A DNA stretch of 64,000 bases from Ignelater luminosus. Lineage: Eukaryota; Arthropoda; Insecta; Coleoptera; Elateridae. Each line of letters begins with the position of its first letter. Position 1 is the stretch's first letter. The notes beneath the pieces were generated by a model that worked only from the letters and a program-made list of their open reading frames with translations, was not told the DNA's origin and did not search any database. A program made the position numbers and the translations under genes. The stretch lies in contig VTPC01001838.1 of NCBI GenBank assembly GCA_011009095.1, positions 1 to 64,000 of the forward strand, read 5' to 3'. Shown here in pieces: positions 22,735 to 33,784 of the stretch.

Positions 22735-24065
22735 TAGAGAAACGTAGGTTGTTTTCCGAATCTGTGATGGATACAATATAGTTATAGTCAAGCACGGTAG
22801 ATGAGAGAGAGATACCTTTATCAGATGGGAAATATTCTATTTGCATAAATCTTGGAAAGTCATAATAGGATAGATTAGTCAAGGAATGATCTTCAGAAGG
22901 TCTGATAACTGTGACTCTCCCTCTTGGTACTTAATACTGTTTTTATCATGTTTTCCAATGTTTCTGGTCTTAGGTCTTACATTCTTTCAAGTTTGTGAGT
23001 TGTCACGGTTATCGATGATTTCGCGAAGTTTTGGATTCTTGCTGAACTTTTGTTCATGAATGTCCCAGGTTTCTGTAAATACCTATGTAGATTCTTTTGA
23101 CTTACACATTCTTTCAGGCTCCAGATCTTGGTAAAATACTAAATTTTCCTGGTCCTGAAAATAATATTTTCCAGTGTTCAGGTTGTTACAGAATCCCAGA
23201 CTTTTCTGCACTTCCAAGCTCTTGTAGATTCACTGATCCTTAGAGATGCTAGGATCAGACACTGATTGCAGCTCTAATAAGTACACAAAGAGCGCCCCAG
23301 TCTTCTCATTGAACAGAATTAGTAACAAACTTTAAAGATATCGTATTAGTCTTATGTGTAAGAGAACCCCTGTAGCCTCAGCTTTACAACGCTGTCGTTT
23401 TCGTTTAAATTTTCTTTCATAGATACAAAAATTAAAACAAAACGTTTCTCCAGTTTACGTGAAGTTTTGAGGTTGGAGAGCAACTTTATTAACGCTGTAT
23501 TGAGTAACTTCTGGCAGCTATTTTTGCTCGAGATTTTCTCTTATTCTTTTCACTCAAATTTTGAATTATCACTTCAGTGACAAGAACAAAAGATTTCTAT
23601 CAACGTTCGAGTTGTTTGTCACGGTAGCTTAAAGAAACAATAGAATTGCAAGATGGTCAGAAAGCACCCAAGTACTCTATCTCGTTCTGGTTCACAATTG
23701 CTTTTTTCAGTGGCCCCGGGAAGCGTCCAGAGACGCTCGAACTCCTGCAGGTCCATACAGGTCAATCCTACGAAGGAACTGTCTTTGAGGAGATTAGTGT
23801 TATGACGGCAACAACACACCTGGTCATTCAACACTCTGTTAAAAAGGCATCGCAACGCGAAAAACGTCTTTTGTAGGTAACCATGATGAGATTTAGATAA
23901 CGCGCAACAAGAATCCCGGAGGCGAGCTTTAAACGCGAACTTGGGGTCCTCTCTCTCGTTTGTAAACTCCAGTGTGGCAGCTACTTGGTAAGAAACTAAT
24001 GGAAGATAACTTTTTTTTTGTTTTTGTAAACGGAGGTTTCTGTACATGGTTTCATATCCATCCAC
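22735..24065 (-). other. Unidentified coding-like segments
   Basis: Two open minus-strand segments look more protein-like than the AT-rich background. The first (24065-23619, 148 codons) includes LEFTNEREDPKFAFKARLRD and DLQEFERLWTLPGATEK. The second (22930-22730, about 68 codons) includes GRVTVIRPSEDHSL, then YYDFPRFMQIEYFPSDKG and LDYNYIVSITDSENNL. Between them there are many stops. I cannot place either in a family. They may be exons or remnants of one decayed gene or transposon. The region is listed because it deserves a homology search, not because function is established. Confidence 0.3.
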
Positions 24066-24069
24066 TTGA

Positions 24070-24870
24070 ATGGAAACTTAGGGTATTTGGCGTCTAACAT
24101 GAGGCAAAATCCCTTAAAGCCTTTAATTGTCTTATTGATGATGGTGCGACGCAGCGCCTCCTAATCTGTGACGCCTACGAAAAGTTGTATCATTTACACG
24201 TCCTTACGCCGGCCCTGATATAAACTTCATGTAACATACTTATTCAGCAGGGAAATATTAATTTAAATTAATTCTAACGTTCCATTCTCCTTGATGACGA
24301 GAAGTCTTCTCCAACAGCTTTTAGACAGTGGCTACCTTTTAAAAAATTCTACGCCTTCGTTGCTCTTTATTTTGAGTTTTTCATCCGTTATCATAAACTT
24401 TCCTCGCAAGAATTGCCAAAAAATCTTTCTCTCTTTTAGGCGCAATGGCTATGCTGTCCTCTGGCGCAATAGCATGATGCCAAGATGGACCAAAACATTG
24501 TATTATCCTGAGGAGGACATGTGTTAAAGAAATCAACCTATTTTGATAGACATTTACGGGAGTAACTTTCTCTATTTAACGCTTGATCCCTAACTCCCCT
24601 TACATACGGTCGAAAAATCGCAGCTGTTGAAATTGCACACCACACTAATACTTTTTAAATTTAAATTTGACTTTTTCTTTAAATTTCACATTATTTGGGC
24701 AATCATTGATATTGTCAGTGTAGTAACAGTAGTGGTAGTTGTAGTTGGGGAGGCTAAAGCCCAACAAACAGGCCTTTACAGGTCTTTTTTTTTCACTACC
24801 AACCACCTCTAACATTCTTCTACTATACTTTTCTCTGTTTTCTGTCCGAAGCTATCTTACAGGCCTGCAC
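24070..24870. other. Intergenic DNA
   Basis: No gene recognised. A GTAGT-rich simple stretch lies around 24715-24745. The part from about 24760 contains CAACAAACAGGCC-like sequence leading into minisatellite copy 4. Confidence 0.5.
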
Positions 24871-24879
24871 GGACAGGGT

Positions 24880-25095
24880 TTTCTAGTCGGAACTTGGGTT
24901 GGAATCAGGCCATACGAGTCTGTCCTGCCGTTCGGACTTGTCAGGTTTTTGGACTTCTCAATGCTTTGAGTCTTTCGGGTCTATCGGGCGTGATGGGCCG
25001 TTTCGATTGTTCAGTCCATCGAGCCTGTCGAGCCTTTTGGACTTTTGCCCGCAATGTAAGGCTCTAATTTAGGTCCCATATCTTGGAGTGATGTA
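24880..25095 (+). repeat. 9-bp-period minisatellite, copy 4 (short)
   Basis: Short array of units such as CTTTCGGGTCTATCGGG and GAGCCTTTTGG at 24905-25040. The tail contains CTCTAATTTAGGTCCCATAT and GGAGTGATGTA, corresponding to the tail of copy 2 at 5445-5490. To its left, TTTTCTAGTCGGAACTTGG resembles the junction segment of the higher-order unit in copy 3 (reverse strand, 17105-17140). It abuts the 3' end of the RNase H-bearing LINE. Confidence 0.7.
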
Positions 25096-25099
25096 CACT

Positions 25100-25719
25100 C
25101 CTTACTCACTTTATTATGTATGTATACTATTTATGCAGCTCTTGCCATTTTTTAAGGTATCATTGTGGTTCCAATGACTTCCTTACAAAAGTGAGGATGT
25201 CAGTTCAGGCTAGAGAGCTGAACTGTTACCTTTGTCCTGAAAAGTCTTAAACCTTAGCCTCTCATAACCTTCACTTTCTCCCAAAAAAAAATGGAAAGAC
25301 GCTTCATCGCCATTTTCATATTTAGGGCATAGTGCGTTTTCCTGTACGCCTGCGAGCCACAGGTTTCTTCTTGAGGTGTAGCGGCCCTTGAGGGCTCCAA
25401 TTAGAAGACTTGGAGTTTTCCGTTTAACTTTGACCGATTAAAACCGGTTGTACGGTCGTGGTGATGGCCACTGATTTTTAGCTATAGCTTACCTTTTGAG
25501 TTTCGTTAGCCTATGCGTTCAGGGCTTTGATATTCCTAGAAAGCAGGTATCCTCGGCTTCGAGTCTTGCGGGTTCATCCACCTTTTCGTTGTCGTGGATC
25601 TAGTTGTGCTTGGAAACCCAGACGAGGCTAATCTCTTTCCACATTACCCCTGGATCAGAGAATCTCTTGCCTTGACTGCGTAAACCGCTTTTAGTGCTGC
25701 CTGACTGTTGGAGCAGATA
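25100..25719 (-). pseudogene. RNase H-bearing LINE (R1/Jockey/I group), 3' part after mariner insertion
   Basis: Minus-strand reading gives ICSNSQAALKAVYAVKARDS (25650-25717), the core of the LINE RNase H domain. Next, frame-shifted, come VMWKEISLVWVSKHN and IHDNEKVDEPARLEA (25560-25640), matching the usual VPGHxGIxGNEKADELA motif in degraded form. A region near 25265-25385 corresponds to the Cys-rich tail of the RNase H end. The protein is interrupted upstream by a mariner at a TA; the rest is at 26968-27480. RNase H would have removed the RNA template during target-primed reverse transcription. Confidence 0.8.
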
Positions 25720-26967
25720 CGAGGGGTGACCCAAAACGAACCGGAATCGTGTTGTCGAGCGCGATCCGCTTGTAGTACAAACGTCTGTCGTCACTAAGCC
25801 AAACGGCAACGCTGGGATATATTGTGCTTAGTTTCTGTTAATTTTTTAGTGAGAGCTGTATTGTGCACCCAGCGTTTGTTGACATGACGGATTCTCGCGA
25901 ATAACGCGCGGGAGTAATACCGCAGAAACTGTTGTTATGTTGCAGACTGCTTATAAAGATGATGCTTTAGGTAAAACTCAAGTGCACGAGTGATTTACCC
26001 GCTTCAATAGAGGGAAATGTCGATCGACGATCTTCCTCGCAGTGGCCGTCCATCAACCGCACAAACCGACGAAAATGTGGGAAAAATTAGCAAACTCGTG
26101 AACGCAGATTGACGGCAGACCATTGATGAGCTAGCTGAGTTGTCTGGGCTGACGTGGAGCTCAATTCAGCGAATTTTGATCGAAGATTTGAAAATGAGAA
26201 CAGTGACGATAAAATTCGTGCCGTGCTTGCTAAGGTCACAACGAAAGGAAAGTCGGTTGGGAGTCTGCCGTGATATGAAAGAGCAGTTCGAAGCTGACCC
26301 GGATTTCTTCTTCAAGGTCATTATTGGTGATGAATCTTGGTATTATGGATACGATTTCGAAACGAAGCAGCAGTCTAGTCGGTGGAAGGCACTGAATTCT
26401 CGTTCAAAGAAAGCTCTTTAGGTGAGATCAAACGTCAAAACAATGCACATCTGTTTTTTTCGATATGAGAGAGATCGTGCACGCGGAGTTTGTTCCTTCC
26501 AATCAGATGGTGAATCAAGCATTCTACCTAGAAGTTTTAAAAAGGTTACGCAACAGTTTGCGGATGAAACGGTTTGTGGCAGTCTGGTTACTGGTTTTTC
26601 CACCACGACAACTCGCCCGTTTATACGGCTCTCTCTGTGCACCAGGTTTTGACCAAAAATTATATGACTCCGTTAACTCGCCCATTTTACTCGCCTGATT
26701 TGGCACCCGTCGAATGAAAAGGGACATGAAAGGGAAACGTTTTGCGTATATCAACGAGGTGAAACAAAAAACGACGGAGACCCTGAAAGAGGTATCAGAG
26801 AAGATGAGTTTAGAAAGTGTTTGGAACAGTGTAATAAAAGATAGGACAAGTGTATTTACTCCAATGGGGAGTACTTTGAAGGTGACTGATGTTTCTAGCA
26901 CAAAACAACAAATAAAGTTAGTTTAAACGAAGAATTCCAGTTTTTTTTTTAGTTTCGCTTCGTGTTA
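25720..26967 (+). mobile_element. mariner element inserted at a TA inside the LINE
   Basis: The left end begins CGAGGGGTGACCCAAAACG directly after a TA (25718-25719). The right end is degraded (TTTCGCTTCGTGTTA) and followed by TA (26968-26969). If the 1248 bp and one TA are removed, the flanking LINE joins in one frame reading VSQAEIYPIL, VAYRED and ICSNSQAAL across the site. This precise frame restoration fixes the insertion boundaries. The length is close to the usual ~1.3 kb of mariner elements. Confidence 0.9.
25930..26935 (+). pseudogene. mariner transposase, inactivated
   Basis: Recognisable blocks in order: VVMLQTAYKDDALGKTQVHE (HTH N-terminus), DDLPRSGRPST, VNAD-linker, then TIDELAELSGLTWSSIQRIL (26120-26180). 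Next come MKEQFEADPDFFFKVIIGDE with SWYYGYDFETKQQSSRW (26275-26390; first catalytic Asp in GDES) and MVNQAFYLEVLKRLR (26500-26560). HHDN-like sequence near 26600 is shifted to HHDNSP, and MKRDMKGKRFAYINEVKQK (26714-26775) is near the C-terminus. The third Asp block (YSPDLAP-type) is damaged near 26690-26710. Stops replace codons at several places (for example after SRE and NAD), so it is inactive. It would have been a DD34D cut-and-paste transposase targeting TA. Confidence 0.9.
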
Positions 26968-27480
26968 TATCTTCCCTATATGCTACCGACAGAATGGGAT
27001 AAATTTCAGCCTGGGAAACCGTAGTGTGCTTTCCCAGAGCGAAGTTTTTCTGCAACTGTGGGTTTTTCAGGTAAATAAATGCCTGCTTTCAAGAATTGCT
27101 TGTCATCTACACGTGATCCATCTGTATAGAAAACCAGCGAATGCCTAGTACTTCCTATGCAACCTTAACAGATCGTTCGCCTGTATTACTTTGTAAGTGG
27201 ACAAAGGCATTTTTTCATTAATTGGGCTATGCTGGCGTGATCCAAATCGTAACCCTGCATTCCGCATTCTGAGATGGGCCGCCGTCTTTATCCGAATTGG
27301 GAACCTCTAGTACAGTCGTAGGGGTCGTCTTCATTGCACCGGCCGTACCAAGACAGGCCAAATGTTGTAGCTTGGCCAGTCTTTGAGCGATAGTGATGCG
27401 TTCTACACTAGGTCACTAGAGCACCGAACCATATAGTACTCTAGGTCTGATAATTGCCGGGTAGATCCAGTAGCCTATCT
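26968..27480 (-). pseudogene. RNase H-bearing LINE, upstream part (end of RT and start of RNase H)
   Basis: The minus strand reads GYWIYPAIIRPRVLYGSVL (27420-27478), a C-terminal RT motif of R1/Jockey/I-type LINEs. It is followed by ERITIAQRLAKLQHLACLGT and AGAMKTTPTTVLEV (27300-27400). An RNase H start with FYTDGSR-like sequence (about 27115-27135) and a final VSQAEIYPILSVAYRED (26970-27025) follow. The last block runs in frame into ICSNSQAAL once the mariner is removed. Upstream of 27480 the LINE is cut by minisatellite copy 5, so no endonuclease or RT palm is present here. Confidence 0.8.
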
Positions 27481-27820
27481 GAGAATTGATTTTGTCGGGC
27501 CTTTTCGACTACTTGGCCCTTCGGGTCTCTTGGATTTATCGGGTCGTTTGGATTTCTCGAACCTGTCGGGCCATATGGGTCTGTCGGGCTGTTCAAGTTT
27601 TTTGCACTTCTTGGCCCTTCGGGCTTCTCGGGTCTATTAGGCTGTTTGGGCTGTCGGATCTTTTGGATCGTTTTTGGGTTTTTCAGGCTTCTCTTTCCTG
27701 TCGTTCGGATTTCTCGGGTCTTTCGGACCTCTCGGGCTTGTGGGGCCGATTAGGAAGTTATCAAGTTTGTCCTTAGTTTTGCCGAGCCTGGAAATTTCTG
27801 CCTGTAGGGGGCTCTAACGT
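27480..27820 (+). repeat. 9-bp-period minisatellite, copy 5
   Basis: Units such as CGGGTCTCTTGG and CTTCTCGGGTCTA run from 27495 to 27740, followed by the family tail GATTAGGAAGTTATCAAG, CCTGGAAATTTCTGCC and GGGGGCTCTAAC. It is in the same orientation as copies 1, 2 and 4. A frame of 96 codons passes through the array and is a by-product of stop-free 9-bp units. Confidence 0.8.
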
Positions 27821-27824
27821 AAGA

Positions 27825-30712
27825 AAACCGATTACAGTTATAATAACAGTAATGATATAAATCTTTATTGTCCTTGTTCTTTGTCGATCGGTCGCCCCCC
27901 TTGATGCTGCCGCCCGTGTGTTGTGCACACCCTGCACACGCGCCTGAAACGGCCCTGGTGGTGACGGCTTGTTTCGTTTTGTCGTTGCCATTTTAATAAA
28001 CCATCCAGCTAGTTATTGAAATTTTTTCTCTCCTGGTTTGGTGAATTTAAAATGCAATTCTTCATTGGCCAAACTATCAATAATGAAGCAAATAAGTAGG
28101 CGCAACAATTAACAAAAAGAACTCGATTGTTCAGCATTAAAATAATTTGCTTAGTTTGAAGGCAACTAATTAAGTATAACCAAAGGTTACACCTATGCTT
28201 TATTATGTTGCAATATAACAACAACTGGAAACTCCAAATTAGATGTAATCATTCTCATAATTTACTTTATTTAAACATTAAATATTACAAAAAAAGACAT
28301 TGCTACCGAAATTTAAAATTATTTCAACATTTAAACATTTAAATTGTCCAAATTGAATTTTAATTGGATCCAACGACACGTAGTAAATTAGTACTAAACA
28401 ATAATTTAAAATTAAAACTAGACGTTTATGTAGGTTATAAATGGTTTATAATCTCTTTTTATACAGAGAATTATTAAAATTTTACAATTTCAAGACCATT
28501 TCATCATGTGCGGTGGAATTAACGTTTAACAATCCATTCTGTGTAAATACTTTTCCAAGGATTAATAATAATTACTATCAGGTTTCACTGTGCTTGTTCC
28601 CAGGAACTTTTCTTTTTATTCAATAACCCGACAGTTTAATAGATACTGCAGCAGCAGCAATCGTCTATTCTTGCAAAAGGTCGTTAAACATTAAACTCCA
28701 TTTGTCAGTAGCTGCGAGTTCAGAAAGCAGAAGCTACATTATACTGTCACTACTATTGCATCCAGCATTTGCCGTGTCATTCACGGCGGACTGTCCAGAA
28801 ATGTTGAACGAGCACACAAGTTTACGACTTTATGACAAGAGAATATTACTGGCATTTTTATGTTCTGGTCAGCAGTAACTCAGCGTGGACATGACTTTTT
28901 TCCGCAGGTACCCAAGACCCTTACGGTCACGTATAAACTCATAACTCGTACGCTTTCATAAACTTTAAAAATACACACGTACACATAATACTACTACTTG
29001 CAAGTTTCATTTTAAACTTACAAGGAAAAATATTACTCAACAATGTTGTGTGTATACTTAATACTTACTATATTGATCATTTTAAATTGGAGATAATTTC
29101 TCATTCTAAATTGATCAATTATTGATACTCAAGGCTGAATCTATCTTTGTAGTTTTCTTTTATTTTAAACACAACTTGAATATAAGTTTCTACTCAGGCA
29201 TCAACCCTTTAACTAATAGATTAGTTACCCCTTAATTACTTAATCAGTTGCTATTACCATTCCCGTCTACCACCAAGTGTTTAGTTGCGCATGTGCACAA
29301 ATTAAAAATCAATTTTCAACATCAATCTTGCGACGTCGAGATTAATTTCCGTTAACTTGCAATCAATTTCACCCTCTAATTCGTTATTAACATCTGGATA
29401 AATTATTAAATAATATTAAAGAGCAATCGGCATTACAATAGTATAATTGAAACATCTCTGGAAAATTTAACAAAAATAAAAGAAATAAACTGTTGCTCCG
29501 GAAAAAAGAATTTTCCTACAGTCGGTAAAGAATTGTTAATTAAAAACGAAAAGTTTTTTTCTTAGTTGCCAAAGCTTCCATCACATTTAATTTAATTTAA
29601 TGAATGTTACACCATTAAAATGTTTTCAAGTCGTGATTGAAAAAGAATTTTATTTTGTAAATAACATTAAAGCGACAGAAAAAAGAAAAAAAAATAAATT
29701 CGATATTTTATATTGCTTTCGTTTGTTTTTTGTAGCATTTTAATTCGCAGCGAATAAATATTTAAAACAACGGGGAGCAGTTTATATAGAAATTTAATTG
29801 AAGGAAGGGAATTTCTACTGCAAATACTAATTCTAAAGGAGAAACGCTTTTTATTTCAAGCTTATTTTAAGCTATTGTTAGTGTGACGTTATCGATCTTT
29901 TTGTAAAACTAAATCATGTTATAGTATGTTCGAAAGAAAAACGGGATTTGGAGAGAAAAAAAATTGATAGCCTAAACTTTAAGTCCCTCGTGGAAAATAA
30001 TTCAATTGCATTTTATAGGTGGGCGAAATTTCTCAGAGTAAAATACAAGTTTCGACAAACATAATGTCGTTCTAATAAAATTGTTCAATATTATAGGTAG
30101 AAGATATTTATTAAATGTAGAAAATAGTATATGGAGAGAAATTACTATTAGATTTTATTTGATTTTACTGAAATTTTCAATTTCGATTGGAACATTGTAC
30201 ATTAGCAGCTTTCAGGTTATCATTGGATTAAAAAGTACCTTTAGGTCTTAGTTTAAGTCTCCAACAGGATAATAATTAGTCCCTAAGTGTCATATCTAGG
30301 CTTAGGAGGAATGCTTCATCCCTTCAAATTAATATTATAAGACTTGAACTACGGCTAAGACATTATGTGCCTTGTGCATTATGTTAGTATGGTGCAAGCT
30401 AATAGTACATCTCGACAAATAGCGTAACTAAATTCTTGTAGGATGATTCGATTCTTTAATTTCTATAGAAATTGGAACTGAGTTAGGACATCTGATAATT
30501 TTTACATATCGAAATAATTTTGACTTAATTGGTTAGTTTTTGTAATATCTTGAGTGGTATCCATAATGACTTCTTTCTTCATTTTTCATTCTGGATTTTA
30601 GGACTTAAATATTTCTTTTTACTATCATCCTCTAAATAATTTTTTAAATTAGGAACATAAAGTGATTATAATGTCAACGAATTTTTTTAATATTTCTTTC
30701 CAAATATTTCTG
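27825..30712. other. AT-rich intergenic DNA
   Basis: No gene recognised. A GC-richer patch at 27890-27965 contains CCGCCCGTGTGTTGTGCAC and has no coding assignment. The rest is A/T-rich with short frames only. Confidence 0.5.
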
Positions 30713-31477
30713 TATGTGAGAAGCAGTTGGGCTGAAGTCCACGTTTTTCAAAAATGCGGCTTAAATCATTTTTGGACTTAAAATACTCTTTCTTGCTTAT
30801 GGTAGAAAGGCTGAAGTCCCAGATTCAATAATAAAGAAACTGCATAAAATTAAAAAAGCGCAAGTCCCTTAGTTCTTAGTCGCATAAAGAATGAAGTCCC
30901 ACTTACGCCTCCATGCTTCTTAACAAACGTTTCTGTTTTGTTAGCGGCATAAGGATGTAAATGGGACTTCTGCCTCTGAAGATTTCGCAAGCTACGTGTT
31001 CAAGCCCTTCAATACACATATTTTAGAACATTTTCAGGCAAGATTGGTTCAGAAAAATTTTCTATGCTAATTGTGTTCTTTTAAAATGACATTTATACAT
31101 TTGTTACTTTACAATTTATAGCCGACATACATTCATATACTTTACTTTTCTACAGTTTACGGCCGACAGCAGGAAGTTTAAATTTTTGTAACTTTAACAA
31201 CCATAAACTTGGATAGAAGGGCTCTTTTTTGGAATTTAATTGTTTTGATTTCAAAGATGCCATCGTTGGACGCATTCCTGCTATGGTCATAAAAGCTCAC
31301 CTTCCTTTTAACGATATTTGTTTGGTTAACGAAAATTATATAGTAAGTACAGCTTTGGCCAAATGCATGAGTCAGGGTATAATTTTTGTTATATATCAGT
31401 GAAAAGAACCCCAATAATAAAACAAAAATATGAATTGGTGAATATTCATTATTAAAATACATTAACAAATTAGTGCT

Positions 31478-32262
31478 GCAACCTCTCGCTTTAATAACAG
31501 CAGCAATGTGGTATGGTATACTATTGACAAGTTTCTCACAGGTCTCCCGAGAAATACCGTTTCACTCACGTTTTATTGCTTCTATGAGCATTTTCTTATT
31601 TTAATATTCTGTCTTGGCAATTTTCCGCTTCAGTACTTCTCATAGGTGTTCAATTGGCGATAAGTCTGGAGACTGGGGAGGTCAATCTCATAACTGGATT
31701 TGGTTTTGCTCAAATCACTCCATGACTTGCCTAGCTTTAAGGCATGGTGCATTATCTTGCTGAAAGATAACAGTGTCGTCTGTGATTTTAAATAAAGTCT
31801 ATTAAGAAGGCTCTAGATTCTCTTCTAGCATGGATGTGTAAGTGCTGTCGGTCATTCACCCTTCGGAAATAAACAGTTTGCCTACCCCTGCAGTCGACAT
31901 ACACTACCAAATCATACTGTCACACCATATTTTACTGTGGGGACAATGCAAGGGGGATGGAATGTTTCTCCCTTTCTTCGGCGTACAGATTAAGCTCCAG
32001 GTTGGCTATGATTACATTAATCATAAAAAGCTTGAGTAGAAATTCAAAGACTGATGTGATGATGAACTTTAGAATTACCTCGATATTAGATTGGTCAGAC
32101 CACAGAATTTTGGCTCAATCTTTAACTCTCTAATGCTGGTACTTTTTCGCCCACGATAAATGCGCTTTCTCCTACCGTTTCTTGAGCAAAGACTTCTTGC
32201 AGGCCTTACGATCGTACAATCCAAGTGACTGCAAGCGTCTTTACACTTTGCACTGTACATAG
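31478..32262 (-). pseudogene. Tc1-type transposase remnant (DD34E), nested
   Basis: Minus-strand blocks in order: RLQSLGLYDRKACKKSLL (32185-32240), KAHLSWAKKYQH and AKILWSDQSNIEV (32080-32165; first catalytic Asp in WSDQS). A poorly preserved middle follows. Then LQDNAPCLKARQVMEWFEQN (31710-31770; second Asp in QDNA), PPQSPDLSPIEHLWEVLKRK (31625-31690; catalytic Glu in IEHLW). Last is NGISRETCEKLVNSIPYHIA with AVIKARG (31480-31570). This order and spacing are diagnostic of Tc1. Stops and frame changes inactivate it. Its own inverted ends were not identified; it lies immediately upstream of, and opposite to, the other transposase. Confidence 0.85.
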
Positions 32263-32263
32263 A

Positions 32264-32890
32264 AAAATCCAAAAAAGAAAACAGACATGAAGATATGATA
32301 GCAAAAAATGGCTTTACAGGAAAGTATTTAAGAATTCAATCTCAGTATTTATCAACCATCCACAGACACGTGCGATCACATTGTAATCATTTTATTAAAA
32401 TCTTAAGGGAAAGTGCTTCGGGAGCTAAGAAAGAAAATATTAAAGAGCAACAGAGAAAACATCACCTTAGATACAAACTAAAAATCCGAGATAAGGAAGA
32501 AGCAAACAAGAGCAATCTGGAAAAAATGGTGGTTGTGGTAGATTTACAAAAATGTTGACCTACACCTCGTTTAAGTTCCTTTTTATCTACGACAACTTGG
32601 GACTTCAAATTTAACAATATACTGCATGATTTGGGATGAAACGCAAGGTTTGAGAGGTGGAAACGAGATATCCTCGAGTATCATTAAATGAGCTTTGAAA
32701 AACTTCGGCGCAGAAGTTGAAGAACTTACGATATGATCGGACAACTGCAGTGGTCAAAATAGGAATAAAATCATCATTCCTGCGTACATGCGGTTGCTGA
32801 ATGAAATTCCCACCTTAAAAATAATAAATCGTAAGTACTTACTGAAAGATCATACCCACATGGAAGGCAGATGCGGTCCATGGAATAATT
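32264..32890 (+). pseudogene. Transposase-like remnant of a multi-copy insect family
   Basis: The open start reads AKKENIKEQQRKHHLRYKLK, then DKEEANKSNLEKMVVVVDLQ and KC (32420-32557). After frame changes come IYCMIWDETQGLRGGNEISS (32620-32680), ALKNFGAEVEEL and WSDNCSGQNRNKIIIPAYMR (32690-32800), and LLKDHTHMEGRCGPW (32840-32885). The DLQK, DET..RG..NE, SDNC.GQN and HTHME motifs mark a family I know only as repeated uncharacterised proteins in insects. The acidic residues and spacing suggest an RNase H-fold (DDE-type) transposase, which is an inference. It sits inside inverted ends at 30715 and 33328 and is probably the element's own transposase, cut at its 5' side by the Tc1 relic. Confidence 0.65.
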
Positions 32891-33334
32891 GAAAAAAAAA
32901 GAAAAATCCTTAAGACTAGAAAACGCCGCTGTTCGAGACTGGGCACAAATCTGTCTCGGGTAGTTTGGCCCTAAGTAAGGAGAACCAAAAATATTCTACA
33001 CATTTTTGCGAATTTTTATTACGAATACTACTTACTTCTTACTAAATTTTAAATGCATGTTTTGTATTAAGCAATAAAAGTTAAAAGCATCGAGGTTGTT
33101 GTCCTACATGTGTTTAAAATTGTTTTTGTTTTATTTGTTATTAATGAACTCTAAACAAATTTTATTGCGAAAAACCCACAAGAAATACCCGAAAGACATG
33201 TAAACAAAATTTTAAGTTGATTGGATACGATTTGCACTCACAGTGTAATATGAAATGGTACCTTTTGCAGTTTTTTCGTTTTCCTGTAAAGTTTTGAAAA
33301 GTGGACTTCAGCCCAACTGCTTCTCATATACAGA

Positions 33335-33780
33335 TTTACAGACTTTTTGCGTTAAATGCTTATTGTTTGGGTTTACCACTTTTCCAGTCGTCATAAATTA
33401 AACACTGAACAAAAAATTTTCATTTTCTGACATTTTTTAGAAAGACCTTGCTAATTACAAGAGTCCTCACACCAACCCTTCTTATAATGTTTATTATTTC
33501 GGTTTGAAAACACCTGCACGGTTCACAATAAGAAACATTTAATTGCCTAGAATAGCATAACCAATATCTTGGTAAGGATTGTCCAGATTTTGTAGTATAA
33601 TCATATTTTTCCGAAAATTTCTGAATCTCTTACAAAAGGTTCACTTGCTTTACACGGACCATATAATAAAATCTCTTTCTTCTCTTCATCGAGATAACGA
33701 ACGGTCAGATAAAAACTCTCTTATAGTGTTTTCCCCGTTTTCACTATCTTCCTCATTTTATATATATAATATCGGTTTAG
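33335..33780. other. Intergenic DNA
   Basis: No gene or repeat recognised. A 76-codon frame at 33579 lacks family motifs. Confidence 0.5.
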
Positions 33781-33784
33781 AACG

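Larger units (their letters stand above)
30713..33330. mobile_element. 2.6-kb DNA transposon with ~40-bp inverted ends and TA duplication
   Basis: The left end 30715-30755 reads TGTGAGAAGCAGTTGGGCTG then AAGTCCAC. The right end 33290-33328 is its reverse complement (GTGGACTTCAGCCCAACTGC then TTCTCATA), with one or two differences. TA flanks both ends (30713-30714 and 33329-33330). Inside the left end the motif GAAGTCCCA or close variants recurs at about 30813, 30862, 30894 and, inverted, 30965; these look like subterminal transposase-binding repeats. The element carries a plus-strand transposase remnant (32264-32890) and a minus-strand Tc1 relic (31478-32262) that appears nested. Confidence 0.85.
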
